64,000 nt of DNA, from positions 94,316-158,315 of the forward strand of contig DXFW01000008.1 of assembly GCA_019114225.1 (NCBI GenBank), in the 5' to 3' direction. Origin of the DNA: Candidatus Allofournierella pullicola. GTDB taxonomy: Bacteria > Bacillota > Clostridia > Oscillospirales > Ruminococcaceae. Of the stretch, positions 34,457 to 43,649 are shown in pieces. The notes under the pieces were generated by a model. That model made no database searches, was not told where the DNA came from, and saw only the letters and a program-made list of their open reading frames with translations. The stretch's first letter is position 1, and each line of letters begins with the position of its first letter. The position numbers were made by a program, and so were the translations under genes.

Positions 34457-36274
34457 GTGAAAAAACTCTTTGCCCGGGCGGCGGCGTCCCTTTCCCGGCG
34501 CTACCGCACCATGAGCATTCAGATGGTCATCTCCCTGTCCTTCACGGCGGCGGCGGTGGCGGGCATGGTGCTCATGGGCCTGAGCCTTGTCTGGCGCTAT
34601 TCCGCGGGCACCGAGCAGCTGGTGCGGGAGAACACCGAGCGGGTGCTCAGCCAGGTGAACATGAACATGGACAGCTACCTGCGCCGGATGATGCGGGTGA
34701 GCGACACCATGTATTACCGGATCATCAAAAACGCCGACCTTGCCACCCAGAGCCTGGACGAGGGCATGGAGCTGCTGTATGAGGAGAACCGGGACGAGCT
34801 GGTGTCCATCGCCGTGTTCGACAGCAAGGGCGGGCTGGTGGCGGGCACCCCCCTCACCGCGCTGAAGGAGGGGGCGGACCCCGCTTCCTCCGACTGGTAC
34901 CAGGCCGCGTTGGACAAGATGGAAAACCTGCATTTTTCCACCCCCCACATCCAACGCCTTTTTGCCGACCCGGACTCCAGCTTCCGCTGGGTGGTGTCCC
35001 TGAGCCGGTATGTGCAGCTGACGCGGGAGGGCAGCACCTACAGCGGCGTTTTGCTGGTGGACATGGGCTTTTCCGGCATTGAGCAGGTCTGCCGTGACGT
35101 GGAGCTGGCCAACGGAGGCTACATCTACCTCACCGACGCGGAGGGCGAGATCATCTACCACCCCCGCCAGCAGCTCATCTACGCCGGCCTTGAAGAGGAG
35201 AACAACCTGACCGCGGCGGTCCTGCCCGACGGGGCCCATGCCGAGACCTTCCAGGGCGAAAAGCGGCTGGTCACCGTCAAGACCGTGGGCTACACCGGCT
35301 GGAAGCTGGTGGGCGTGGTGCCCCGCGCCGGCGCGGGCGACGACGGCCACTACATCTTCCTGTTCGGCCTGTCCATGCTGCTGTTCTCGGCGTTTTTGAT
35401 GGCCTTTTTGAACTTCCGCATTTCGGCCCGCATTTCCGACCCCATCCGAAGGCTGGAGCAGTCGGTGAAGGAGCTGGAGGCCGGGGCGCAGGAGGTGGCC
35501 ATCCGGGAGGACGGCTGCTACGAAGTGCGGCGGCTGGCCCATTCCATCGCGTCCATGGTGTCCACCATGCGCCACCTGATGGACGACATCATTTTGCAGG
35601 AAAAGCGCAAGCGCCGCAGCGAGCTGGAAGTGCTGCAAAGCCAGATCAACCCCCACTTCCTTTATAACACTCTGGACTCGGTGATCTGGATGACCGAGGC
35701 CGGCCGCTACGACGAGGCCATCCAGATGGTCACCTCGCTGGCGCGGCTGTTCCGCATTGCCCTCAGCCGCGGGCGCAGCTTCATCCCCCTGGCGGACGAA
35801 CTGGAGCACGCGCGCCACTACATGACCATCCAGCAGATCCGCTATCAGGACAAGTTCACCGCCTCGGTCACCGCCGGAAAGGGCACCGAGGGCCTTTATA
35901 CCCTCAAACTCATCGTGCAGCCCCTGTTGGAGAACGCCATCTACCACGGCATGGCCGCCGCCGAAGAGGACGGACGCATTACCGTCACCGCCCGGCGGGA
36001 AGGGGAGGATCTGGTCATCGACGTGACCGACAACGGGATCGGCATGCCCCCCGAAGTGGTGGAGCGCCTTTTGGACGAGAGCCAGCCCCAGACCCGTTCC
36101 AGCGGGTCGGGGATCGGGGTGCGCAACGTCCACCGGCGTATCCGCCTCACCTTTGGCGAGCCTTACGGCCTGGAGGTGTTCAGCGAGCCGGACGAGGGCA
36201 CCACGGTGCGGATCCGGCTGCCTGCCCTCACCGCCGAAGAGGCCGCGCAGCTGCAACGGGAGGAAGAGCCATGA
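34457..36274 (+). CDS. YesM-type sensor histidine kinase
   Basis: A protein of 605 residues with a GTG start, AGGGAGGG eight bases upstream; an ATG at 34450 is out of frame. A membrane helix near residues 20-42, an extracellular dCache-like region, and a second helix near 295-320 are followed by a HAMP region. The His kinase signature is LQSQINPHFLYNTLDS (phospho-acceptor His), then ENAIYHGM and DNGIGMPPEVV in the ATPase domain, and GIGVRNVHRRIRL. This is the standard LytS/YesM architecture. It pairs with the AraC-type regulator and overlaps the next gene by four bases. Confidence 0.91.
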   Translation: MKKLFARAAASLSRRYRTMSIQMVISLSFTAAAVAGMVLMGLSLVWRYSAGTEQLVRENTERVLSQVNMNMDSYLRRMMRVSDTMYYRIIKNADLATQSLDEGMELLYEENRDELVSIAVFDSKGGLVAGTPLTALKEGADPASSDWYQAALDKMENLHFSTPHIQRLFADPDSSFRWVVSLSRYVQLTREGSTYSGVLLVDMGFSGIEQVCRDVELANGGYIYLTDAEGEIIYHPRQQLIYAGLEEENNLTAAVLPDGAHAETFQGEKRLVTVKTVGYTGWKLVGVVPRAGAGDDGHYIFLFGLSMLLFSAFLMAFLNFRISARISDPIRRLEQSVKELEAGAQEVAIREDGCYEVRRLAHSIASMVSTMRHLMDDIILQEKRKRRSELEVLQSQINPHFLYNTLDSVIWMTEAGRYDEAIQMVTSLARLFRIALSRGRSFIPLADELEHARHYMTIQQIRYQDKFTASVTAGKGTEGLYTLKLIVQPLLENAIYHGMAAAEEDGRITVTARREGEDLVIDVTDNGIGMPPEVVERLLDESQPQTRSSGSGIGVRNVHRRIRLTFGEPYGLEVFSEPDEGTTVRIRLPALTAEEAAQLQREEEP

Positions 36275-37200
36275 ACAAACACAGGACCAACGCGCTGCTG
36301 CAGCTGCTGGTGCTCTTTGCGCTGGCGGCGGCGGTGGTGCTCACCCTGGCCTGGCCCCAGCTGCCCTTTGCAAAGCGGGAGGGCGAGCCCGTGGAGGTGT
36401 CGGTGATCCTGCGCCAGACCGACGGCTCCGCCTGGGCCAACGCCCGCCTCGGCATGGAGCAGGCGGCGGGCCAGCTGCGGGCGGAGGTGCGTCTTGTGAC
36501 CCCCTCCGCCGAAAACGACGCCGCCGAACAGGCCCGCCTCATGGGCTATGAGGCCCAGCGGGGGGCAGACGTGCTGGTGGTCATTCCCGCCGGGGAACTG
36601 CCTGCCGACACGGGCGTGCCGGTCATCACGCTGGAGACCCCCGGCGGCGATGGGTCCGTCTGCCCAGACAACGAGGCCCTGGGCCGGGCCCTGGCCGCCG
36701 CCGCGCTGGAGGACCTTCCCGCATGCCGGGTGCTGTTGGTCAACAGCGCACCCGGCTCGGCCGGGGTGAGCGCGCGGCTGGAGGGCGCCCGGGCCACACT
36801 GGAAGCCGGGGGCGCCGAAGTGGAGGAAGCCCAGCTGGACCCGGCGGACGACGGCACGGAACTGGAAACGGTGCTGGCCAAGAGCGAAGCGGACGCGGTG
36901 CTTTTGTTTGAGCCGTCGGCCACCGAGACCGCCGCGTCGGCCAAAGAAAAACTGAGCCTTGCGCCCGCCCTCTACGGCGTGGGCTCCACCAGCCCCATCG
37001 CCGCGGCGCTGGAGCAGGGGACCCTCTCCGCCAGCGCGGTGTGGAGCGATTTTGCCGCCGGGTATCTGGCGGTGGAGGGGGCGGTGCACGCCGCCCGGGG
37101 CGAAAGCTGGCAGCCCCAGACACTGGATTTTTCCATCCTGCGGGGGGAGGACATGTATGAACCGGACAATCAAAAGCTGCTGTTCCCGGTGGCTTCGTAG
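36271..37200 (+). CDS. Membrane-anchored periplasmic-binding-fold sensor protein
   Basis: A protein of 309 residues. One uncleaved-looking hydrophobic segment (LLQLLVLFALAAAVVL) near the N-terminus has no lipobox Cys. The rest is a degenerate type I periplasmic-binding fold: VSVILRQTDGSAWANARLGMEQAA, GADVLVVIPAG, NEALGRALAAAAL and LYGVGSTSPIAAALEQG. It is translationally coupled to the sensor kinase and overlaps the next binding protein by 44 bases. It probably presents a sugar or sugar-bound partner to the kinase rather than feeding a transporter. Confidence 0.78.
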   Translation: MNKHRTNALLQLLVLFALAAAVVLTLAWPQLPFAKREGEPVEVSVILRQTDGSAWANARLGMEQAAGQLRAEVRLVTPSAENDAAEQARLMGYEAQRGADVLVVIPAGELPADTGVPVITLETPGGDGSVCPDNEALGRALAAAALEDLPACRVLLVNSAPGSAGVSARLEGARATLEAGGAEVEEAQLDPADDGTELETVLAKSEADAVLLFEPSATETAASAKEKLSLAPALYGVGSTSPIAAALEQGTLSASAVWSDFAAGYLAVEGAVHAARGESWQPQTLDFSILRGEDMYEPDNQKLLFPVAS

Positions 37201-38209
37201 GGCGGCGGCCCTTGCCTGCGGGCTTCTGGCGGCGCTGACCGCCGGCTGCGGCGCGGCCGAGGCCGAGCCCCGGGTGCTGCGGGTGGGGGTGGCCCTCTAC
37301 ACCCAGGACGACACCTTCATCTCCACCATCGCCCAGGAGCTGGAGCGGATGGCCCGGGAGGAGGAGCAGGCCCGGGGCCTGCGGATCAACCTGTCGGTGG
37401 TGGACGGCCGCTCGAACCAGACCACCCAGCTGGAGCAGATCGACAGCCTCATCGGCCGCGGGTGCGACGCGCTGTGCGTCAACATCGTGGACCGCACCGC
37501 CGCCGCCGTGCTCATCGACAAGGCCCAGAAGGCGGAGGTGCCCGTCATCTTCTTCAACCGCCAGCCGGTGGCGGAGGACATGCTCCGCTGGGAGCACGCC
37601 TATTATGTGGGCGCCAAGGCGGAGGAAGGGGGCATTCTGCAGGGGCGGCTGGTGCTGGAAGCCTGGCAGACCGACCCCACCCTGGACCGCAACGGCGACG
37701 GGGTGCTGCAATATGTGATGTTGGAGGGCGAGCCCGGCCACCAGGACGCCATGCTGCGCACCGAATACGCCGTCAAGACCCTCACCGATGCGGGGGTGGC
37801 GGTGGAGAAGCTGGCCAGCGACACCGCCAACTGGAAGCGGGGCCAGGCCATGGCCAAGGCCCAGCAGTGGCTGGACGAAGGGCTGGGCGGCAGCGTGGAA
37901 GTGGTGTTTGCCAACAACGACGACATGGCCCTCGGCGCCATCGACGCCTTCAAGCAGGCCGGGGAAGAACTGCCCCTGGTGGTGGGGGTGGACGCCACCG
38001 CGCCCGCCCTGGAGGCGGTGGCGGCGGGGGAGCTGTACGGCACCGTGCGCAACGACGGCGCGGGCATTGCCCGCTCCATGCTGGACCTGGTGCTGGCCCT
38101 GGCGGAAGAACAGGACCCCGCCGAAGCCGTGGAGCTGGAGGACGGACACTACGTCTGGCTGCCCTACCGGGCCGTCACCGCCCGGGACCTGGAGGAGCCG
38201 GCGGCCTGA
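37157..38209 (+). CDS. MglB-like sugar-binding lipoprotein of the sensory cluster
   Basis: A protein of 350 residues. The ATG chosen gives a signal peptide ending LTAGC and has GGGGAGG six bases upstream. It is an MglB paralogue: VALYTQDDTFISTIAQEL, NIVDRTAAAVLID, VPVIFFNRQP, the calcium loop DRNGDGVLQYVMLEGE, VFANNDDMALGAIDA and VGVDATAPALEAV. It starts inside the preceding gene. Being last in an operon with regulator and kinase genes and far from ABC genes, it most likely signals the presence of galactose or a similar sugar to the kinase. Confidence 0.87.
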   Translation: MNRTIKSCCSRWLRRAAALACGLLAALTAGCGAAEAEPRVLRVGVALYTQDDTFISTIAQELERMAREEEQARGLRINLSVVDGRSNQTTQLEQIDSLIGRGCDALCVNIVDRTAAAVLIDKAQKAEVPVIFFNRQPVAEDMLRWEHAYYVGAKAEEGGILQGRLVLEAWQTDPTLDRNGDGVLQYVMLEGEPGHQDAMLRTEYAVKTLTDAGVAVEKLASDTANWKRGQAMAKAQQWLDEGLGGSVEVVFANNDDMALGAIDAFKQAGEELPLVVGVDATAPALEAVAAGELYGTVRNDGAGIARSMLDLVLALAEEQDPAEAVELEDGHYVWLPYRAVTARDLEEPAA

Positions 38210-38214
38210 AAAAA

Positions 38215-38247
38215 CGGGGCGGCGCGCCGCGCCGCCCCGCCCTTTTG
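38215..38247 (+). terminator. Terminator of the sugar-sensing operon
   Basis: A 10-bp stem CGGGGCGGCG / CGCCGCCCCG followed by a short CCTTTT tail. Confidence 0.75.
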
Positions 38248-38277
38248 CCTGCGGGAAAAATTTTACGAAAAATGCTC

Positions 38278-38306
38278 TTCACAACCGGCATCGAATGGGG
38301 TATACT
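38278..38306 (+). promoter_or_regulatory. Promoter of the potassium-uptake operon
   Basis: TTCACA, a 17-base spacer and TATACT, about 62 bases before the start codon of the TrkH-family gene. Confidence 0.75.
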
Positions 38307-38368
38307 GTGGGATAAAGACCCAAAGCCGGGGCCCCTCAGGCCCGGCAAAAAAAACGGAGGCTTTTAAA

Positions 38369-39700
38369 ATGGACATTGCGCCGTTGCGGCGTCTGACGAG
38401 TTTTCAGATCATCATCCTTCTGTTCGCTGCGGTCATTCTGGCGGGGGCGCTGCTGCTTATGCTGCCCTTTGCAAGCCAGAGCGGCCGCGTCACTCCTTTC
38501 GACGAGACGCTCTTCACCGCCACCTCGGCGGTCTGCGTCACCGGCCTCGTGGTGCAGGACACCGCCACCTACTGGTCTTATTTCGGCCAGGCGGTCATCC
38601 TGCTGCTCATCCAGATCGGCGGCCTGGGCGTGGTCACGGTGGCTTCGGCCATCGCCCTGCTGGCCGGGCGGCGTATCTCCCTCATGCAGCGGGGCACCAT
38701 GCAGGAGGCCATCGCCGCCCCCAAGGTGGGCGGTATCGTGCGGCTCACCGGCTTCATTTTGCGGGCGGTGTTCCTGATCGAAGGGATCGGCGCCGTGTGC
38801 CTTGCGCCGGTGTTCATCCGGGATTTCGGCCTTCGGGGCATATGGATGGCGGTGTTCCATTCCGTCTCCGCCTTCTGCAACGCCGGCTTTGACCTGATGG
38901 GCGCGCCCGGCGCGGAATACGCTTCCCTCACCGCCTACCGGGCCGACCCGGTGGTGAACCTGGTCATCATGGGCCTCATCGTGGTGGGCGGTATCGGCTT
39001 CCTCACCTGGGACGACATCCGCACCAACGGCCGCCATTTGCACCATTACCGCATGCAGAGCAAGGTCATTCTGGCCACCACGGCGGTGCTCATCGTGGTG
39101 CCGGCGGTGTGGTTCTTCTTCGACGAATTTTCCGCCATGCCCCTGGGCGAGCGGGTGTGGATGAGCCTGTTTCAGTCCATCACCCCCCGCACCGCCGGCT
39201 TCAACACCGCCGACCTCACCTCTCTCAGCGGCCTGGCCCTGGCGGTGACCATCGTGCTCATGCTCATCGGCGGCTCGCCGGGCTCCACCGCGGGCGGCAT
39301 GAAGACCACCACCGTGGCGGTGCTTTTTGCCAACGCCATCGCCGTGTTCAACCGGCGGGAGGAAGGCCGCTTCTTCGGGCGGCGGATCACCACCAAGGCG
39401 GCCTGCGACGCGGCGGCCATCCTGCTGCTGTATGTCACCCTGTTTTTCTTCGGCGGCTTCATCATCAGCTCGGTGGAGGGGCTGCCTTTGGCCGACTGCC
39501 TGTTTGAGACCGCCTCGGCGGTGGGCACGGTGGGCCTCTCCCTGGGGCTGACCCCCAGCCTCGGCCTTGTTTCCCGGGGGGTGCTCATCTTCCTGATGTA
39601 CATGGGCCGCGTGGGCGGCCTCACCCTCATCTACGCCGCGCTGGCGGGCGCTGCCAAGACCGGCAGCAAGCTCCCGCAGGAGCGCATCACCATCGGTTAA
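38369..39700 (+). CDS. ktrB: Trk/Ktr potassium channel subunit
   Basis: A protein of 443 residues with four repeated membrane-pore-membrane units. Pore-loop segments with the selectivity glycines are visible: TATSAVCVTGLVVQD, HSVSAFCNAGFDLMG, QSITPRTAGFNTAD and ETASAVGTVGLSLG. The length fits KtrB rather than the longer TrkH. It forms the membrane K+ pathway, gated by the cytosolic subunit encoded 15 bases downstream. Ribosome site CGGAGG. Confidence 0.92.
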   Translation: MDIAPLRRLTSFQIIILLFAAVILAGALLLMLPFASQSGRVTPFDETLFTATSAVCVTGLVVQDTATYWSYFGQAVILLLIQIGGLGVVTVASAIALLAGRRISLMQRGTMQEAIAAPKVGGIVRLTGFILRAVFLIEGIGAVCLAPVFIRDFGLRGIWMAVFHSVSAFCNAGFDLMGAPGAEYASLTAYRADPVVNLVIMGLIVVGGIGFLTWDDIRTNGRHLHHYRMQSKVILATTAVLIVVPAVWFFFDEFSAMPLGERVWMSLFQSITPRTAGFNTADLTSLSGLALAVTIVLMLIGGSPGSTAGGMKTTTVAVLFANAIAVFNRREEGRFFGRRITTKAACDAAAILLLYVTLFFFGGFIISSVEGLPLADCLFETASAVGTVGLSLGLTPSLGLVSRGVLIFLMYMGRVGGLTLIYAALAGAAKTGSKLPQERITIG

Positions 39701-39715
39701 AGGAGGAGTTTTTTT

Positions 39716-40363
39716 ATGAAATCCTTTTTGCTCATCGGCCTGGGCCGCTTCGGCCGCCATCTGGCCATGCAGCTGAACGCCCAGGGCCATCAGGTCATGG
39801 CGGTGGACGACGACGAGGAGAAGGTGAACGCCGTGCTCAACGTGGTCACCAACGCCCAGATCGGCGACAGCACCAACGGCGAATTTTTGCAGGAGCTGGG
39901 CGTGGGCAACTATGATGTTTGCATCGTGGCCATCAGCGACAATTTCCAAAGCTCGCTGGAAACGACCTCGCTGCTCAAGGAGCTGGGGGCAAAGAAGGTG
40001 GTGTCCCGGGCCGAGCGGGATGTGCAGGCCAAATTCCTTCTGCGCAACGGCGCGGACGAGGTGCTCTACCCCGAAAAGCAGCTGGCCAAGTGGGCGGCGG
40101 TGCGTTATGGCTCCGACCATCTTCTGGACTACATCGAGCTGGACGCCGACAACGCCATCGTGGAGGTGGAGGTGCCCGCCGAGTGGGCGGGCAAGACCGT
40201 CGGCGAGATCGACGTGCGCCGCATTCACAACATCAACCTGCTGGCGGTGAAGCGGGAGGGGGCCATCGACGCCCAGATCACCCCTTACACCGTGCTTCCC
40301 AAGGACGGCACCCTGCTGGCCCTGGGCGAATACCGGGCGCTGAAAAAGTGTTTCCGGACATAA
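39716..40363 (+). CDS. ktrA: Trk/Ktr potassium uptake regulatory subunit
   Basis: A protein of 215 residues. The N-terminal RCK/Rossmann domain starts LLIGLGRFGRHLA and contains VDDDEEKVNAV, GDSTNGEFLQELG and VSRAERDVQAKFLLRNGAD. From about residue 140 a TrkA-C domain follows (AIVEVEVPAEWAGKTVGEID). It binds nucleotides and gates the KtrB pore. Ribosome site AGGAGG. Confidence 0.92.
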   Translation: MKSFLLIGLGRFGRHLAMQLNAQGHQVMAVDDDEEKVNAVLNVVTNAQIGDSTNGEFLQELGVGNYDVCIVAISDNFQSSLETTSLLKELGAKKVVSRAERDVQAKFLLRNGADEVLYPEKQLAKWAAVRYGSDHLLDYIELDADNAIVEVEVPAEWAGKTVGEIDVRRIHNINLLAVKREGAIDAQITPYTVLPKDGTLLALGEYRALKKCFRT

Positions 40364-40377
40364 GCGAAACGAGAACG

Positions 40378-40405
40378 GCCCTTCCCGGCGGGGAAGGGCT
40401 TTTTT
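40378..40405 (+). terminator. Terminator of the potassium-uptake operon
   Basis: A 9-bp stem GCCCTTCCC / GGGAAGGGC followed by six T. Confidence 0.92.
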
Positions 40406-40416
40406 GCGCCAAAGGC

Positions 40417-40446
40417 TTGCAAAGGCGGCGGGGGGGCGGGTATACT
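40417..40446 (+). promoter_or_regulatory. Promoter of the alanine symporter gene
   Basis: TTGCAA, an 18-base G-rich spacer and TATACT. Confidence 0.7.
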
Positions 40447-40499
40447 GATAAAATGCACGACAAGCGGCCTTTGCGCCGCATTCGAAAGGAATTTTTTCC

Positions 40500-41882
40500 A
40501 TGGCCGTTTTGACCGCGATCTATAACTTCTTGTGGGGCGATCTGTTCCACATCCCGCTGCCCGGCGGCAGCAGCCTGGGCGTTTCGCTGCTGGTGCTCAT
40601 CCTGCTGCCCGCAGGGGTGTATTTCACCGTGCGCACCCGCTTTTTGCCCTTCCGGCTTTTCCCGGAGATGGTGCGCATTACCCTTGTCAACAACAAAAAG
40701 CCGGGGGCCGAGGGCCTGTCCGGCGTGCAGGCCCTCATCGTTTCCACCGCCTGCCGGGTGGGCATGGGCAATCTGGTGGGCGTGGTGGCCGCCATTTCCG
40801 CCGGCGGCGCCGGGGCGGTGTTCTGGATGTGGCTCATCGCCCTCTTAGGCTCCTCCACCGCCTTCATCGAGGCCACCCTGGCCCAGCTTTATAAGCAGAA
40901 GGACCCCCTCTACGGCGGCTGGCGGGGCGGCCCGGCCTACTACCTCCACGCCCTCTTCGCCAAAGGCAAGCGGCGCTCGGTGCTGGCGGTGCTGTTCGCT
41001 GTTTCCGGCCTGGTGTGCTGGTGCGGGATCAGCCAGGTCATCGGCAACTCCATCTCCTCCTCCTTCGAAAACGCCTTCCATATCCCTCCGCTCTGGTCCA
41101 CCGTGGCGCTGGTGGCGGTGGCGGCCGTCATTGTGCTGCGGCGCAACGCCACCGTCAAGGTGCTGGACGTGGTGGTGCCGCTGATGGCCGCCTGCTACTT
41201 CTTCATCACCCTGGTCATCATCCTGCTCAATGCCGGGCAGCTGTCGGAAGTGTTCTCCCGTATCTTCTCCGAAGCCTTCGGCCTGCGCCAGGCGGTGAGC
41301 GGCGGGCTTGGCGCGGTCATCATGAACGGCGCAAAGCGGGGCCTTTTTTCCAACGAGGCGGGCTCCGGCTCCGCCCCCTGCGCGGCGGCCGCCGCCCATG
41401 TGAACCACCCGGCCAAGGCGGGCCTCATGCAGACCCTGGGCGTGTTCATCGACACCCTGCTCATCTGCAGCTGCACCGCCATGGTCATGCTGCTCACCCC
41501 CGCCTCCCTCACCGAGGGGCTGGAGGGCATGGACCTGCTGCAGGCGGCCATGGGCCATCACCTGGGGACGTTTGGCGTGGTGTTCATCGCGGTGGTGCTG
41601 TGGCTGTTCAGCTTCTCCACCTTCCTGGGCGTGCTGTTCTACGCCCGCTCCAACGTGGCCTACCTCTTTGGCGACAGCTGGCGCAGCCAGACGGCCTACA
41701 AGCTGCTGGCCCTGGCCATGCTCTTTGTGGGCGGCCTGGCGGCCTATCAGTTCGTGTGGGACCTGGGCGACGTGGGGATCGGCCTGATGACCATCTTCAA
41801 CATGATCGCCCTGCTGCCCCTGGCGCCCAAGGCGCTGGATTCCCTGCGGGACTACGAGCGGAACGTGATGAAAAAGAAATGA
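40500..41882 (+). CDS. Sodium:alanine symporter (AGCS family)
   Basis: A protein of 460 residues with about eleven membrane helices. AGCS marks: GVQALIVSTACRVGMGNLVGV (split, substrate/Na+ site), AFIEATLAQLYKQKD, GGPAYYLHA, GAKRGLFSNEAGSGSAPCAAA and the conserved FSTFLGVLFYARSN. It imports alanine or glycine with Na+. The ATG follows GAAAGGAA. It is a single-gene unit sharing a bidirectional terminator with the convergent GH2 gene. Confidence 0.93.
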   Translation: MAVLTAIYNFLWGDLFHIPLPGGSSLGVSLLVLILLPAGVYFTVRTRFLPFRLFPEMVRITLVNNKKPGAEGLSGVQALIVSTACRVGMGNLVGVVAAISAGGAGAVFWMWLIALLGSSTAFIEATLAQLYKQKDPLYGGWRGGPAYYLHALFAKGKRRSVLAVLFAVSGLVCWCGISQVIGNSISSSFENAFHIPPLWSTVALVAVAAVIVLRRNATVKVLDVVVPLMAACYFFITLVIILLNAGQLSEVFSRIFSEAFGLRQAVSGGLGAVIMNGAKRGLFSNEAGSGSAPCAAAAAHVNHPAKAGLMQTLGVFIDTLLICSCTAMVMLLTPASLTEGLEGMDLLQAAMGHHLGTFGVVFIAVVLWLFSFSTFLGVLFYARSNVAYLFGDSWRSQTAYKLLALAMLFVGGLAAYQFVWDLGDVGIGLMTIFNMIALLPLAPKALDSLRDYERNVMKKK

Positions 41883-41918
41883 AAAAACGCGGCCTGTCCT
41901 TCGACAGGCCGCGTTTTT
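41882..41918. terminator. Bidirectional terminator between symporter and GH2 genes
   Basis: A stem AAAAACGCGGCCTGTC with its complement and loop CTTC, giving T-runs on both strands. Confidence 0.92.
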
Positions 41919-41924
41919 GCTTTG

Positions 41925-43637
41925 TCAACCGCAGCTTTGGGCCAGCCGCTTTGCCAGCGCCAGCATGGGGGCGGCTTGCAGCTTGCACACCTTGCGGTCG
42001 GCGGTGAGCAGGCCGTTCACTTCCTCCTCCACATCGCTGAGCTGGGTGTAGATGGCGGCGCAAAGGCCCTGTTCCGCCAGCGGCAGCACCCGCTTTTCGT
42101 AGAGGGCCAGCACCCGCCGTTCCAGTTCTTCGGGGCTTTTGCAGGCCCCGTAGCCGTAGCTGCGGCCCGGGCACTGCAGGTGCCCCGCCACCGGCAGGGT
42201 CAGCCCGCCGAACTCGGTGAGCACCAGCGGCTTTTCGCCGGCTTTCAGATCCCACGGCCCGAAGTAGATGTGGCGGCTGTCCACGTCCGTGTCGCCGCAG
42301 CGGAACCACCCGGAGGTGGAGTCGATGAAGCGGCTGGAATCCAGCGAGCGCAGCTTTTGGTAAGCGGCGGTGGAGCAAAACTGGCCCCAGCCCTCGTTGA
42401 AGATGGTCCAGTACACCACGCAGGGGTGGCTTTTCAGCGCCGCCACCGTGGCCTCCATCCCGGCCAGAAAGGCCGCCCGGGCCGCCGGGTCGGGGTGCAT
42501 TTTCTCGTCGCTGCGGCGGGTCTGAAAGCCCAGGTTCGGCAGCACCGTGTCCCGCCGGTAGTTGTAGTCTCCGTTGTTCACCATGTCCTGGAACACCGCC
42601 ATGCCCAGGCGGTCGCAGGCGTAATAGAAAAGGGGCGGCTCCACCTTGATGTGTTTGCGCAGGGTGTTGAAGCCCAGGGCCTTCATGGCCAGAATGTCCT
42701 CATCGTAGGCGGCGGGGGAGGCGGGGGTGAAAATTCCGTCGCTCCAGTAGCCCTGGTCCAGCACCCCGTGGAAAAAGCAGGGCGCGCCGTTGAGGCAAAG
42801 ACGCGGGCAGCCGCCCACGGTCTTGATTTCCAGCGTGCGCAGGGCAAAGTAGCTTTCCGCCCTGTCCTCGCCCGCTTCGATGACGATGGGGTAGAGGAAA
42901 GGCGTTTCCGGGCTCCAAAGGCGGGGCTTTTCCGGGCGCAGCACCGCCCGGCCGTTTTTCAGCGGAACGGTGAAGGCCCCGTCCGGGTCCGCCACCGTCA
43001 CGGCGCCGCAAAGGCGTTCGTCCCCCACGTCCAGCACCGCTTCTTCCAGCGTGCAGGTGAAATCCGCCCGGCGTATGTAGGTTTGCGGCACGCTCTCCAG
43101 CCAGACGGTCTGCCACAGGCCGCTCACCGGAGTGTACCACATGCCGCCGGGGCGCTCCACCTGCTTGCCGTAGGGCTGCACATGACCCCGCAGATCGTCG
43201 GTGACCCGCAGCACCAGTTCATTTTCGCCGGGCAAAAGCCCGCCGGTCAGCTCAAATCCGGCGGCCTCGTACCCGCCGGTGTGGCTGCCCAGGAGCTGCC
43301 CGTTCAAAAAGCAGTCAACGGTCTGGTCGGCCCCGTCCACATGCAGCAGCACCCGCCCGGCGTCAAAACCGTCGGGCAGGGAAAGACGACGGCGGTAAAA
43401 GAGAAAACTGCCCTCGGCGAAGTGTTCGCCCACGCCGGAAAGATCGCTCTCCGGGCAGAAGGGGACAAGAATTTCCCGGTCGTATTCGGCGGGGGCCTCG
43501 CCGCTTTGGCGCACGGCGAACTGCCAGCGGCCGTTCAGATTCAGAAAGCTTTGCCGCCGCAGCCTCGGGCGGGGATAGTCCCGCCAGGGCAGGGCGGGCA
43601 GCGCCTCGCCGGCGGCGGTGAAGAGGGGTTCTTTCAT
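41925..43637 (-). CDS. Glycoside hydrolase family 2 enzyme
   Basis: A protein of 570 residues. It has the GH2 order: sugar-binding jelly roll (LNLNGRWQFAV, FYRRRLSLPD, FLNGQLLGSHTGGYEA), immunoglobulin-like domain, then a barrel from about 290 with LGFNTLRKHIKVEPPLFYYACDRLGM (split), WTIFNEGWGQF (acid/base Glu) and LVLTEFGGL (nucleophile Glu). No signal peptide is present, so it acts inside the cell. The class includes beta-galactosidases, glucuronidases and mannosidases; the specificity is not clear. It is 12 bases downstream of the choloylglycine hydrolase-like gene and probably co-transcribed. Confidence 0.9.
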   Translation of the reverse strand: MKEPLFTAAGEALPALPWRDYPRPRLRRQSFLNLNGRWQFAVRQSGEAPAEYDREILVPFCPESDLSGVGEHFAEGSFLFYRRRLSLPDGFDAGRVLLHVDGADQTVDCFLNGQLLGSHTGGYEAAGFELTGGLLPGENELVLRVTDDLRGHVQPYGKQVERPGGMWYTPVSGLWQTVWLESVPQTYIRRADFTCTLEEAVLDVGDERLCGAVTVADPDGAFTVPLKNGRAVLRPEKPRLWSPETPFLYPIVIEAGEDRAESYFALRTLEIKTVGGCPRLCLNGAPCFFHGVLDQGYWSDGIFTPASPAAYDEDILAMKALGFNTLRKHIKVEPPLFYYACDRLGMAVFQDMVNNGDYNYRRDTVLPNLGFQTRRSDEKMHPDPAARAAFLAGMEATVAALKSHPCVVYWTIFNEGWGQFCSTAAYQKLRSLDSSRFIDSTSGWFRCGDTDVDSRHIYFGPWDLKAGEKPLVLTEFGGLTLPVAGHLQCPGRSYGYGACKSPEELERRVLALYEKRVLPLAEQGLCAAIYTQLSDVEEEVNGLLTADRKVCKLQAAPMLALAKRLAQSCG

Positions 43638-43649
43638 GGAGAACTCCTT

